55,678 bases of DNA from contig CAWKAO010000006.1 in NCBI GenBank assembly GCA_963847665.1, forward strand, positions 1 through 55,678, given 5' to 3'. Shown one piece after another: positions 37,792 through 45,030 of the stretch. Source of the stretch: CAWKAO01 sp963847665. GTDB taxonomy: Bacteria > Actinomycetota > Humimicrobiia > Humimicrobiales > Humimicrobiaceae. A model generated the notes under the pieces. That model was not told where the DNA came from and made no database searches. It worked only from the letters and a program-made list of their open reading frames with translations. The translations under genes and the position numbers were made by a program. Position 1 is the first letter of the stretch. Every line of letters begins with the position of its first letter.

Positions 37792-38583
37792 TTATCTGAT
37801 CTTTTTACCAAAAAAATTTGCCATATATTCGACCTGGTGTAGCATTTCACTGGTCTGATGGGCGTTTAATGCCTGTTGTCCGTCACAGAGAGCCTTTTCG
37901 GGGTCCGTATGTATTTCTACTATCAGGCCATCAGCTCCAACCGCTATTGCCGCCCTGCTCATCGGGATCACAAGGTCGCTTTGCCCGACTGCATGTGATG
38001 GATCTATTATTATAGGAAGCTTGCTGAGTTTTTTTATGACCGGTACTGCTGACAGGTCGAGAGTGAACCTTGTGTAAGGCTCAAAGGTCCTTATACCTCT
38101 TTCACAGAGTACCACTTCAGTATCTCCGACAGATGTGATGTATTCGACTGCCAGCAACCATTCTTTTATCGTCGAGGCCCAACCTCGTTTGATTATGACA
38201 GATTTATGCATCTCATTTGCTACTTTTCCGACCTTTTTCAGGAGCGCAAAATTTGACATGTTTCTTGTACCGATCTGGAGCACATCGACAAAATTTGCCA
38301 CTTCTTCAACAGTAGCAGCGTCTGTCACTTCTGATACTGTTTTTAGATCATATTTTTTACTGGCCTTTAGGAGGTATTCGAGACCCTCACGCTCTAATCC
38401 CTGGAAGCTATAGGGCGAAGTCCTCGGTTTAAAAGCTCCACCCCTGATAAATCTCAAGCCACTCTGGCTTACTAACCTTGCTATCTTATCAAACTGGTCC
38501 CAGCTCTCGATAGCACATGGCCCTGCAATAACTGTGATAAAGCCTTTCTCTACAAGCCTGGTGTTGTCATCTTTTTGTTTCAT
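37792..38583 (-). CDS. aroF: 3-deoxy-7-phosphoheptulonate synthase (DAHP synthase)
   Basis: First step of aromatic amino-acid synthesis: PEP plus erythrose 4-phosphate to DAHP. 263-residue TIM barrel of the short (type I-beta, KDO8P-synthase-like) class. VIAGPCAIES, RGGAFKPRTSPYSFQG, VLQIGTRNMSNF and IIDPSHAVGQ are diagnostic. It lacks a fused regulatory domain, but a separate chorismate mutase gene lies directly upstream, and in some Gram-positives such a mutase acts as the feedback module. The end overlaps the pcrA region. Confidence 0.95.
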   Translation of the reverse strand: MKQKDDNTRLVEKGFITVIAGPCAIESWDQFDKIARLVSQSGLRFIRGGAFKPRTSPYSFQGLEREGLEYLLKASKKYDLKTVSEVTDAATVEEVANFVDVLQIGTRNMSNFALLKKVGKVANEMHKSVIIKRGWASTIKEWLLAVEYITSVGDTEVVLCERGIRTFEPYTRFTLDLSAVPVIKKLSKLPIIIDPSHAVGQSDLVIPMSRAAIAVGADGLIVEIHTDPEKALCDGQQALNAHQTSEMLHQVEYMANFFGKKIR

Positions 38584-38630
38584 TTTTATATCTTAGTCTT
38601 TTTTATGTGTTTTTTAATATTGATGTCCAT

Positions 38631-38915
38631 TTACAATGTTTCATCTTTTTCAAGTATCTGGACATTTCTCAGGATCGATTCAAAAATCTGTTCGATATTA
38701 TCATTATACAGGGGGCCTTTATTATACCTGACTATATTGTTTATAAGGTCCTCTTCCCTTTTTGCATCATAAAGAGGCACATCCTGGTTTTCCTTTAGTT
38801 TCTTGATCTTCATGACTATCTCGGCCCTCTTGTTTAACAGGTTTACAAGTCCTTTATCGATCTCGTCTACTTTTCCCCTGTATTCCTTTAATTTATTTTT
38901 AAAATCACCTTCCAT
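38631..38915 (-). CDS. Chorismate mutase (AroQ class)
   Basis: 94-residue all-helical chorismate mutase converting chorismate to prephenate. The pattern YRGKVDEIDKGLVNLLNKRAEIV, shown here by its start YRGKVDEIDKGL, and YDAKREEDLI contain the active-site Arg, Lys and acidic residues of the family. It is the length of a stand-alone catalytic domain. It sits 47 bp before aroF and 51 bp after guaA in the same direction, so it probably belongs to the plsY-guaB-guaA-aroF transcript. It may also regulate AroF by complex formation (inference). Confidence 0.88.
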   Translation of the reverse strand: MEGDFKNKLKEYRGKVDEIDKGLVNLLNKRAEIVMKIKKLKENQDVPLYDAKREEDLINNIVRYNKGPLYNDNIEQIFESILRNVQILEKDETL

Positions 38916-38966
38916 TTAAAACCTCGCTTATTTTTTATATTTTTAATTTTTTATGCCAGCCTCCCG

Positions 38967-40523
38967 CTATTCCCATTCAATTGTGCTGGGTGGTTTTGAA
39001 CTTATATCATAGACGACTCTGTTGACTCCATCGACTTCATTTATTATGCGGTTGCTGATTACTTCCAGGACATCATATGGGAGTTTGACCCAGTCTGCGG
39101 TCATGGCATCCTCACTGTTGACTGCCCTTAATACGATGGGATACGAGTAGGTCCGCTCATCTCCCATAACTCCCACGCTTTTTATGCACGGCAGGATTGC
39201 AAAAGACTGCCAGATCTTTGCATACAGGCCAGCCCGCTTTATTTCTTCGATTACTATCTTGTCTGCATCCTTTAATATTTTCAGTCTTTCTTCTGTGACT
39301 TCCCCTATTATCCTGATAGCAAGCCCTGGTCCAGGAAAAGGCTGCCGCCTTACAGTTTCTTCTGAAAGTCCCAGTTCGATTCCCATCTTCCTCACCTCAT
39401 CCTTAAAAAGCAAACGGAGAGGCTCTATCAATTTTATTTTCATATCATCTGGAAGTCCTGCGACATTGTGGTGAGATTTTATTTTTGCTGCATCCCTGGT
39501 CCCGCTTTCTATTACATCAGAGTAGAGAGTACCCTGGACAAGATACTCAACGTTTTTTATTTTTTTTGCTTCTTCTTCAAAAACCCTGATAAATTCATTG
39601 CCTATTATTTTTCTTTTTTCTTCAGGATCTGTTACCCCTTTTAATTTTGAAAGAAATCTGGTCTTCGCATCCTTATAGATAAGATTTATTTTATAATTTT
39701 TCCTGAAAGTCGTAACGACCTGTTCGCCTTCATCCATCCTAAGAAGTCCATGGTCGACAAATATACATGTCAGTTTTTTACCTACTGCTTTGTTTACAAG
39801 GATAGCTGCAACAGTTGAGTCTACTCCCCCGCTCAGGCCACATATCACATTACCGTCTTTTACAGTCTCTTTTATCTCAGCGACCTCTTTTTCTATTATG
39901 GAGACCATCGTCCAGATCGGAGCGCATCCGCAGATCTCAAATAAGAAATTTTTTAATATATCCTGGCCTGAGGGTGTATGCACAACTTCAGGATGAAATT
40001 GGATACCGTAAAACTTATTTTCAGGCTCTTCTATTCCTGCAATGGGAAGTGATGGAGTAGAGGCTATCACCTTAAAATTTTTTGGAACTCTTGAAACGCT
40101 ATCCCGATGGCTCATCCAGCAGACTTCTTCTTCTGAAAGCTCTGTAAAAAGAGGGCACCCGGTGTCAAGCTTGATCTTTGTCTTACCAAATTCATTGCTG
40201 CCGGTTCCAGATACCTTGCCTCCAAGCAGATATGCCATCAATTGCATTCCATAACATATTCCCAGGACAGGAATACCCAGTGAAAACAGGCCCTGGTCTA
40301 TGACTGGGGGTTTTTTTGTCCCGGGTGATAAAACTGCTGCTATGCTGCTGGGAGAACCTGAAAGGATAAGGCCGCTTGGTTTTTTGGCCTTTATTATCGA
40401 GGCAGGTGTGTCATAGGGTAAAAGTTCCGAATAGACCCTTAACTCTCTTATCCTTCTTGCGATCAACTGGCTATACTGGCCTCCAAAATCGATAACGATT
40501 ATGTTTTCAAACTGCTCAGGCAT
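38967..40523 (-). CDS. guaA: GMP synthase (glutamine-hydrolysing)
   Basis: Converts XMP to GMP using glutamine and ATP. 518 residues. The class I amidotransferase domain has the nucleophile in GICYGMQLMAYLLGG near residue 95 and the His-Glu pair in FHPEV. The ATP-pyrophosphatase domain has the P-loop GLSGGVDSTVAA near residue 232, and the dimerisation domain ends in PPSTIEWE. It lies six bases after guaB. Confidence 0.97.
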   Translation of the reverse strand: MPEQFENIIVIDFGGQYSQLIARRIRELRVYSELLPYDTPASIIKAKKPSGLILSGSPSSIAAVLSPGTKKPPVIDQGLFSLGIPVLGICYGMQLMAYLLGGKVSGTGSNEFGKTKIKLDTGCPLFTELSEEEVCWMSHRDSVSRVPKNFKVIASTPSLPIAGIEEPENKFYGIQFHPEVVHTPSGQDILKNFLFEICGCAPIWTMVSIIEKEVAEIKETVKDGNVICGLSGGVDSTVAAILVNKAVGKKLTCIFVDHGLLRMDEGEQVVTTFRKNYKINLIYKDAKTRFLSKLKGVTDPEEKRKIIGNEFIRVFEEEAKKIKNVEYLVQGTLYSDVIESGTRDAAKIKSHHNVAGLPDDMKIKLIEPLRLLFKDEVRKMGIELGLSEETVRRQPFPGPGLAIRIIGEVTEERLKILKDADKIVIEEIKRAGLYAKIWQSFAILPCIKSVGVMGDERTYSYPIVLRAVNSEDAMTADWVKLPYDVLEVISNRIINEVDGVNRVVYDISSKPPSTIEWE

Positions 40524-40529
40524 TACTTA

Positions 40530-41687
40530 TTAACCCATACCTATTCTTTGCTCTTTTTGATGGAACTTTCCTTCTGTCTTGATCGACGGTGCTATCATTA
40601 CCTCAGCTTTCTGGAATTCTTTTATATTGGAATAACCACAGGTGGCCATTGATGTACTAAGTGCACCACAGAGATTTAAGGTACCGTCATTTTCATGGGC
40701 CGGACCTATCAAGATTTCTTTAAGGCTGCCGGCTATATCTGTCTTGACCCTTGCACCTCTTGGCAGGTCAGGATGGAATGTGGCCATGCCCCAATGATAG
40801 CCCCTGCCGGGAGCTTCTTTTGCCCTGGATAAGGGAGCGCCTATCATAATAAGATCAGCCCCGCATGCAATAGCCTTTGCTATGTCTCCACCTGTCCTCA
40901 TTCCTCCGTCTGCTATGACCAGTGCATATTCCCCGGTTTCATCAAGGTGTCTTGACCTTGCTGCAGAAGCATCCGATATTGCAGTAGCCTGGGGTACACC
41001 TATGCCCAGGACCTGGCGTGTGGTACAGGCAGCACCTGGTCCGACTCCTACAAGAACTCCGACTGCTCCTGTCCTCATCAGGTGCAGGGCTGAAGCAAAA
41101 GAACAGCATCCACCGACAATAACGGGAATTGGGCAGGAAGGTATAAATTTTTTTAAGTCAAGTGGTTCTTTTGTAGCACTTACATGTTCTGCACTGATGA
41201 CAGTACCCTGTATTACCAGTATATCCAGGCCAGCATCAATCGCTGTTTTATAGTACTGTTCTACCCGCTGTGGTGTAAGAGAAGCACAGGTTACAGCTCC
41301 GGCATCTTTGATCTGTTTTATTCTCTTAGCAATCAATTCTTCCTTAACAGGTTCCAGATATATTTCCTGCATCTTTTTTGTTGCTTCCACATCATTAAAA
41401 CCCGAAATCTTTTCCAGCATTTCATCTGCATTGTCATATCTTGTCTGGATACCCTCAAGATTTAAGACACCGACCCCTCCCAGTTTACTCATCTCTATAG
41501 CCATCCTGACATCAACAACTCCATCCATTGCAGATGCAAGAACCGGGATCTTCAATTCGTGTTTCCCGATCTTCTGAGTTATATCAACATCTTCAGGGTC
41601 TCTTGTCCTTCTGCTTGGCACTATAGCTATCTCATCAAATCCATAAGACCTTCTGCCTGATTTACCTCTACCGATCTCGATCTCCAT
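40530..41687 (-). CDS. GuaB3-type IMP dehydrogenase-related protein
   Basis: 385-residue TIM-barrel protein of the GuaB3 group (IMP_DH_rel_2), which lacks CBS domains. The catalytic-loop cysteine lies in GPGAACTTRQVLGIGVPQA; LVIADGGMRTGGDIAKAIACGAD forms the phosphate-binding part, here given by its core ADGGMRTGGD. It opens with GRGKSGRRSYGFDEI, typical of this group. GuaB3 is known mainly from actinobacteria, cyanobacteria and Chloroflexi; recent work supports IMP dehydrogenase activity for some. Position directly before guaA suggests it provides XMP. Its start abuts the plsY stop. Confidence 0.9.
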   Translation of the reverse strand: MEIEIGRGKSGRRSYGFDEIAIVPSRRTRDPEDVDITQKIGKHELKIPVLASAMDGVVDVRMAIEMSKLGGVGVLNLEGIQTRYDNADEMLEKISGFNDVEATKKMQEIYLEPVKEELIAKRIKQIKDAGAVTCASLTPQRVEQYYKTAIDAGLDILVIQGTVISAEHVSATKEPLDLKKFIPSCPIPVIVGGCCSFASALHLMRTGAVGVLVGVGPGAACTTRQVLGIGVPQATAISDASAARSRHLDETGEYALVIADGGMRTGGDIAKAIACGADLIMIGAPLSRAKEAPGRGYHWGMATFHPDLPRGARVKTDIAGSLKEILIGPAHENDGTLNLCGALSTSMATCGYSNIKEFQKAEVMIAPSIKTEGKFHQKEQRIGMG

Positions 41688-42341
41688 TTATTGTTTTGCC
41701 CCCTTCCCTTTCAATCTTTTTTCATCTTTTCTAATAAGTCTTCTAATATTATCTCTATGTGCAATAAATGTTAATAAAAAAAAGCAAAATGCCGCAATAA
41801 CAATAGGAATCGGGTGCCTGGTGAAATAGAAAGATAGTGGCGTGGCAATAGCTGCTGAAAGCGAAGCAATCGAAACGATTCGTGATGCTGCAAAAGCTAT
41901 CGCCCAGGTGACAAGTATTATAAATATTGGTAATAGTCTTAACCAGAGTACTGTATCTGAAAAAGGAAGTGCACTTAACCCTATAATGGCGCCGTAAGAA
42001 GTTGAAATACCTTTGCCACCTTTAAACTTAAGATACACAGGGAAATCATGTCCAAAAACTGCCACCACTGCAACTATTGCGACAAGGATAAGATCCTGTG
42101 GGAAAACATAGTATAAAATAAGGAGTGGAAGAAAACCCTTCAGTATATCAATAATAATAGTAAGGATGCCCATCCCGGTACCGATACTGCGTACTATATT
42201 TGTTCCTCCGACATTGCCACTTCCTTCGGCACGTATGTCATTTCCTGTTTTTAATTTAAAGATCACGTAAGCAGTCGGAAAGGCTCCCAATAAGTAGGTC
42301 ATTATAACAAATAATACCTTATAAAAAATTAAAAGCCCCAT
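41688..42341 (-). CDS. plsY: Acyl-phosphate:glycerol-3-phosphate acyltransferase PlsY
   Basis: Inner-membrane acyltransferase making lysophosphatidate, the first step of phospholipid synthesis. 217 residues with about five helices. Motif 1 is GSGNVGGTN near residue 41, motif 2 is FGHDFPVYLKFKGGKG, and motif 3 lies near IAHRDNIRRL. The C-terminus is Lys-rich. It is the first gene of the guaB3-guaA operon; no separate promoter could be defined with certainty. Confidence 0.95.
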   Translation of the reverse strand: MGLLIFYKVLFVIMTYLLGAFPTAYVIFKLKTGNDIRAEGSGNVGGTNIVRSIGTGMGILTIIIDILKGFLPLLILYYVFPQDLILVAIVAVVAVFGHDFPVYLKFKGGKGISTSYGAIIGLSALPFSDTVLWLRLLPIFIILVTWAIAFAASRIVSIASLSAAIATPLSFYFTRHPIPIVIAAFCFFLLTFIAHRDNIRRLIRKDEKRLKGKGAKQ

Positions 42342-42577
42342 CTGATGAACCTGTCTGAATGTCTATTATTATAATAAGTCAATAAAGCTAATTCTGATTT
42401 TCGGAAATTATTCCTGAAAGCAATTGAGTTAGCACAATAAGATAAAAAAATAATAAAAAAATATTACTATAAGTCACTGTTTTATTCAATCTAATCCATT
42501 CGTTATTTTCATTGTTTCCATCCCTTTCCATCACTTTGTGACCTTATGCACTTTTTTTATCTTTTTTTAAAAAGCAC
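42342..42577. other. AT-rich intergenic region upstream of the CAP leader
   Basis: Divergent spacer between plsY (minus) and the leader RNA (plus). It contains pyrimidine-rich plus-strand sequence with repeated short 'tccatc/cattt' motifs near 42490-42540. No gene or clear hairpin was found. plsY promoter elements probably lie at 42345-42400. Confidence 0.4.
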
Positions 42578-42606
42578 TTGACATTATAGAAAACTATATA
42601 TATTAT
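42578..42606 (+). promoter_or_regulatory. Strong sigma-A promoter of the leader RNA / CAP gene
   Basis: TTGACA (42578-42583), 17-bp spacer, TATTAT (42601-42606). Transcription should start near 42613, about 245 nt before the CAP-domain ATG, leaving a long structured leader. Confidence 0.75.
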
Positions 42607-42663
42607 TATCAATACAATTATATATATAAGTATTGTTAGTTTATTTGATAATTAAATATCGAC

Positions 42664-42782
42664 AAAGGTAATAGAGGCATTTTTACTGCAACCCCACTAC
42701 AGTTGGGCACCACCGAAGGGATGCAGGGTAAGCCAGTGGTGCAACCGGCTATTAGCTTTATAGTAAATATAAAGTTTTTTTT
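42664..42782 (+). promoter_or_regulatory. Unassigned riboswitch-like structured leader with switchable terminator
   Basis: A closing stem pairs 42664-42674 with 42749-42759 (10 of 11 positions). Inside, GCACCAC (42707-42713) pairs with GTGGTGC (42736-42742), and CTGCA-CCC (42686-42694) can pair with GGG-TGCAG (42718-42726), crossing the first helix as a pseudoknot. The 3' strand of the closing stem ends in CTTT, which is also the start of CTTTATA (42756-42762), able to pair with TATAAAG (42768-42774) ahead of a T8 run. Closing stem and terminator are thus mutually exclusive, as in riboswitches. I could not match it to TPP, c-di-GMP, ydaO, lysine or T-box patterns. Confidence 0.6.
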
Positions 42783-42806
42783 AAACAATATACTTTATAA
42801 ACCAAT

Positions 42807-42846
42807 AAGCCGCATACCTATGAGATCATGCGGCTTTTTTATTTTT
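42807..42846 (+). terminator. Second terminator just before the CAP gene
   Basis: AAGCCGCAT (42807-42815) pairs with ATGCGGCTT (42828-42836), followed by TTTTTTATTTTT. It ends one base before the AAGGAG ribosome-binding site, so the gene is expressed only by readthrough or when this hairpin is prevented. Confidence 0.8.
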
Positions 42847-42858
42847 AAGGAGAAGTAA

Positions 42859-43500
42859 ATGGACGCTACTTTTCTAAAACACAAAAGGATAGCAATTATA
42901 GCTATCGTATCAGTACTTTCAGTGATGCTTATATTATCAGTGACAGCAGCATCCAGGGGATCGGCTCTAGAGGTAGAAGGCATCGTAGGGACTATGTATA
43001 TACCTGACAAGGAAGAGACAGTAGAGGTAAAAAAAGAGGCAACAGAGCCAGTAGAACAGCCAGCAGCAGAGCAGCCAAAGCCTGCAGCAGAGCCAGCAGC
43101 CGTAAACTTATCTGACTATGAGGCAGCAATACTGTATCTTATCAACACTGTAAGGGCAGGTAACGGACTTGCTGGATTGGTTGCCAACCAGAGCTTGACT
43201 GATATATCAAGGACAAGAAGTACCGATATGCTTGCAAGAAATTATTTTTCACACTATACGCCAGAGGGCACCAATGTGTTTAATATACTTCGTGACTGCG
43301 GGATAAGCTTTAGTGCGGCAGGAGAAAACCTGGCCCACTCAAGACCTGCTGGCATAGGTTCAGCTGAAGCGTTTATCAATGCCTGGGTAGCAAGCCCTAC
43401 ACATCTTGCAAACATGCTGCAGTCAAAGTATCACATAGTGGGTGTGGGAATGGTAGAAAACGGAGACAGAAGAGTAGTTACGACTGTATTTAGAAATTAA
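42859..43500 (+). CDS. Secreted/membrane-anchored CAP-domain protein
   Basis: 213 residues. A basic N-terminus and a hydrophobic helix at about residues 10-30 form a signal peptide or anchor; the sequence VTAASRGSA may allow cleavage. A Glu/Pro/Ala-rich linker (about 50-85) spans the wall. The C-terminal CAP/SCP domain (YkwD type) has LINTVRAGNGL, SHYTPEGTNVF, GENLAHS and SPTHLANML, matching the cavity His and Glu residues. Bacterial CAP proteins are linked to cell-wall or sporulation functions, but chemistry is unsettled. AAGGAG lies six bases upstream. Expression is controlled by an unusual structured leader. Confidence 0.88.
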   Translation: MDATFLKHKRIAIIAIVSVLSVMLILSVTAASRGSALEVEGIVGTMYIPDKEETVEVKKEATEPVEQPAAEQPKPAAEPAAVNLSDYEAAILYLINTVRAGNGLAGLVANQSLTDISRTRSTDMLARNYFSHYTPEGTNVFNILRDCGISFSAAGENLAHSRPAGIGSAEAFINAWVASPTHLANMLQSKYHIVGVGMVENGDRRVVTTVFRN

Positions 43501-43521
43501 TATAGAAGACAGAAAGAAGAC

Positions 43522-43572
43522 ATGATAATGGCTAAGAAGAGAATCTATGGCTGGACGCCTGGATTAGCTTAA
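43522..43572 (+). CDS. Possible 16-residue peptide MIMAKKRIYGWTPGLA
   Basis: Short frame 21 bases after the CAP gene, preceded by AGAAAGAAG as a possible ribosome-binding site. The start resembles the N-terminus of bacterial papain-like proteins (…GWxPDLPD), so it may be a remnant rather than a gene. It precedes the operon terminator. Confidence 0.25.
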   Translation: MIMAKKRIYGWTPGLA

Positions 43573-43618
43573 GAGAGAGAGAAGACAGACAGGAAAAGTA
43601 GTAATATCAAAGCAAGAC

Positions 43619-43653
43619 AAAAACAGCCTGGATAGGTTATCCGGGCTGTTTTT
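43619..43653 (+). terminator. Terminator after the CAP gene
   Basis: AAAAACAGCC (43619-43628) pairs with GGCTGTTTTT (43644-43653) with an inner GGATA/TATCC extension; near-perfect intrinsic terminator with T run. Confidence 0.88.
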
Positions 43654-43697
43654 GGGTTAAAGAAAAGATTTACCCCAGTCAGGTTAAAAGTTACAGA

Positions 43698-43727
43698 TTT
43701 AGTCTATAAGCTGAGTTATAGACTAAA
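43698..43727. repeat. 12-bp perfect inverted repeat
   Basis: TTTAGTCTATAA (43698-43709) and TTATAGACTAAA (43716-43727) around a 6-base loop. No good T run follows on either strand, so it may be a weak bidirectional terminator or a protein-binding site between the CAP gene and the flavin reductase gene. Confidence 0.6.
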
Positions 43728-43777
43728 AATACTTAAAAGATGTGCTTAAGGTTGTGATAAAATAATATTAGAAATAA

Positions 43778-44308
43778 TTATTTTTTTATAAGTATATTTT
43801 TAAAATAATTATCCATCAAATAAGAGACCATATTCATTTTTTCATGATCTATCTCTCCATCTGAATAAATGGCTTCTTCGTCTGCATCGACATTTACAAC
43901 TTCTCCAATAAACATGTCATGCGTACCGAGATTAATCACTTGCTTGACTTTGCATTCGATATTTACGGGACATTCTTTGATCATTGGAGTGTTGACAACA
44001 AATCCTTTTTCTTTTGTCAGGCCCAATTCTATAAATTTATCAAAATCTCTTCCTGATTTAGTACCACAGAAATCACAGGCTGCTATCATTTCTTCATCAG
44101 GAATATTTATCACGAATTCTTTTGAAGCACTTATGATCTCATGGCTATACCTTGATGGTCTAATAGAAATTGAGATCATCGGAGGATCGCTGCAAACCGT
44201 GCCGACCCAGGCAAGTGTAATTATGTTATCTTTAGTTCCATCTGAACAAGAGACCATAACTACAGGATTTGGATAAAGTCTTTCAGAAGTTCCAATAGGT
44301 TTTTTCAT
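43778..44308 (-). CDS. Flavin reductase-like (FMN-binding split-barrel) protein
   Basis: 176-residue FMN-binding protein of the flavin reductase/NADH:FMN oxidoreductase-like group. VMVSCSDGTKDNIITLAWVGT, of which VSCSDGTKDN is the start of the FMN loop, SIRPSRYSHEII and EFVINIPDEE are typical; the CDFCGTKSGRDFDKF segment is found in anaerobe members. Substrate unknown; may supply reduced flavin or act in oxygen/ferric reduction. AGGAG precedes the ATG. It stands between a terminator region and a cyclophilin-like gene on the same strand, 41 bp away. Confidence 0.85.
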   Translation of the reverse strand: MKKPIGTSERLYPNPVVMVSCSDGTKDNIITLAWVGTVCSDPPMISISIRPSRYSHEIISASKEFVINIPDEEMIAACDFCGTKSGRDFDKFIELGLTKEKGFVVNTPMIKECPVNIECKVKQVINLGTHDMFIGEVVNVDADEEAIYSDGEIDHEKMNMVSYLMDNYFKNILIKK

Positions 44309-44349
44309 ACCACTCCTTTCATTGTCTTAAATGCATGGAATATTTAAAT

Positions 44350-44751
44350 CTATTTGCAATAGATTTTTTCTCCATCCCTGATTTTCCCTATTTCCTTTAT
44401 TATTTCGGTGTTTATAATATTACCGATAATTGTGACAGGACTGGCAGCCTGAGGTTTATTGCCCTGGCTCGCAGGAGTCCTACCAAAAAAGATACATAGT
44501 GCACTTCCTGGAGGCCAGAAGGCTACTGTACCTATATCAACTTCTTCAATACCATTTTCAATATCTGCCTTTAAAGGAATTGAAAAGTATATTTCATCTC
44601 CCCATCTACTGACATCAGAGCTAATGGGAAGTATTTCCAATAAGTCTTTTGCAGTTTTTGTATCATTTAATTGCACCTTGATATCATGCTCGCCAGCTAC
44701 TATATTCATAGTATTTTTTATTTTATTATCATCTGCCGATTTCTTTTTCAT
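44350..44751 (-). CDS. Cyclophilin-like protein (TM1367 family)
   Basis: 133 residues. The body matches the TM1367-type cyclophilin-like beta-barrel: LNDTKTAKDLLEILP, WGDEIYFSIP, GTVAFWPPGSALCIFFGRTP, here identified by WPPGSALCIFFG. True peptidyl-prolyl isomerase activity is not established for this family. The first 14 or so residues are charged and may be non-native; an internal ATG at 44709 is an alternative start. Same direction as the flavin reductase gene. Confidence 0.8.
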   Translation of the reverse strand: MKKKSADDNKIKNTMNIVAGEHDIKVQLNDTKTAKDLLEILPISSDVSRWGDEIYFSIPLKADIENGIEEVDIGTVAFWPPGSALCIFFGRTPASQGNKPQAASPVTIIGNIINTEIIKEIGKIRDGEKIYCK

Positions 44752-44971
44752 AATTATCTATTTTTTCTAATAAAAAATGTTATTTAAAAAGTGATATGCC
44801 AAGTTATAAGAATACTTAAATTAAGGGAGGAAAGTTCTTTTGTTTTTTAAGTTTTTATCTTTGAGATTTTAAGAAGATCTGTATTATCAAGAATAGTATA
44901 ATAATATATATAAATTGTCAATGAGCCTTCAGATATTGTATTTCAATTAAATTCGACCAAAAGTCTTGTTT

Positions 44972-45006
44972 AAAAAAGAAAGGGCAGCCATAAAGACTGC
45001 CCTTCT
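44972..45006 (-). terminator. Terminator after groEL
   Basis: Minus strand AAGGGCAG with CTGCCCTT around a 9-base loop, followed by TCTTTTTT. It lies 25 bp beyond the groEL stop. Confidence 0.85.
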
Positions 45007-45030
45007 GTTTAAAAAGATCTCTTATGATGA

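Noticed and set aside
42664..42759. c-di-GMP-I, ydaO (c-di-AMP), lysine, or T-box class for the CAP leader
   Set aside because: Fragments such as GGGATGCA, AAGCC, ATAGAGG and GTGGTGCAACCGG hint at several classes, but the order, spacing and invariant bases of none of them fit. I leave it unassigned.
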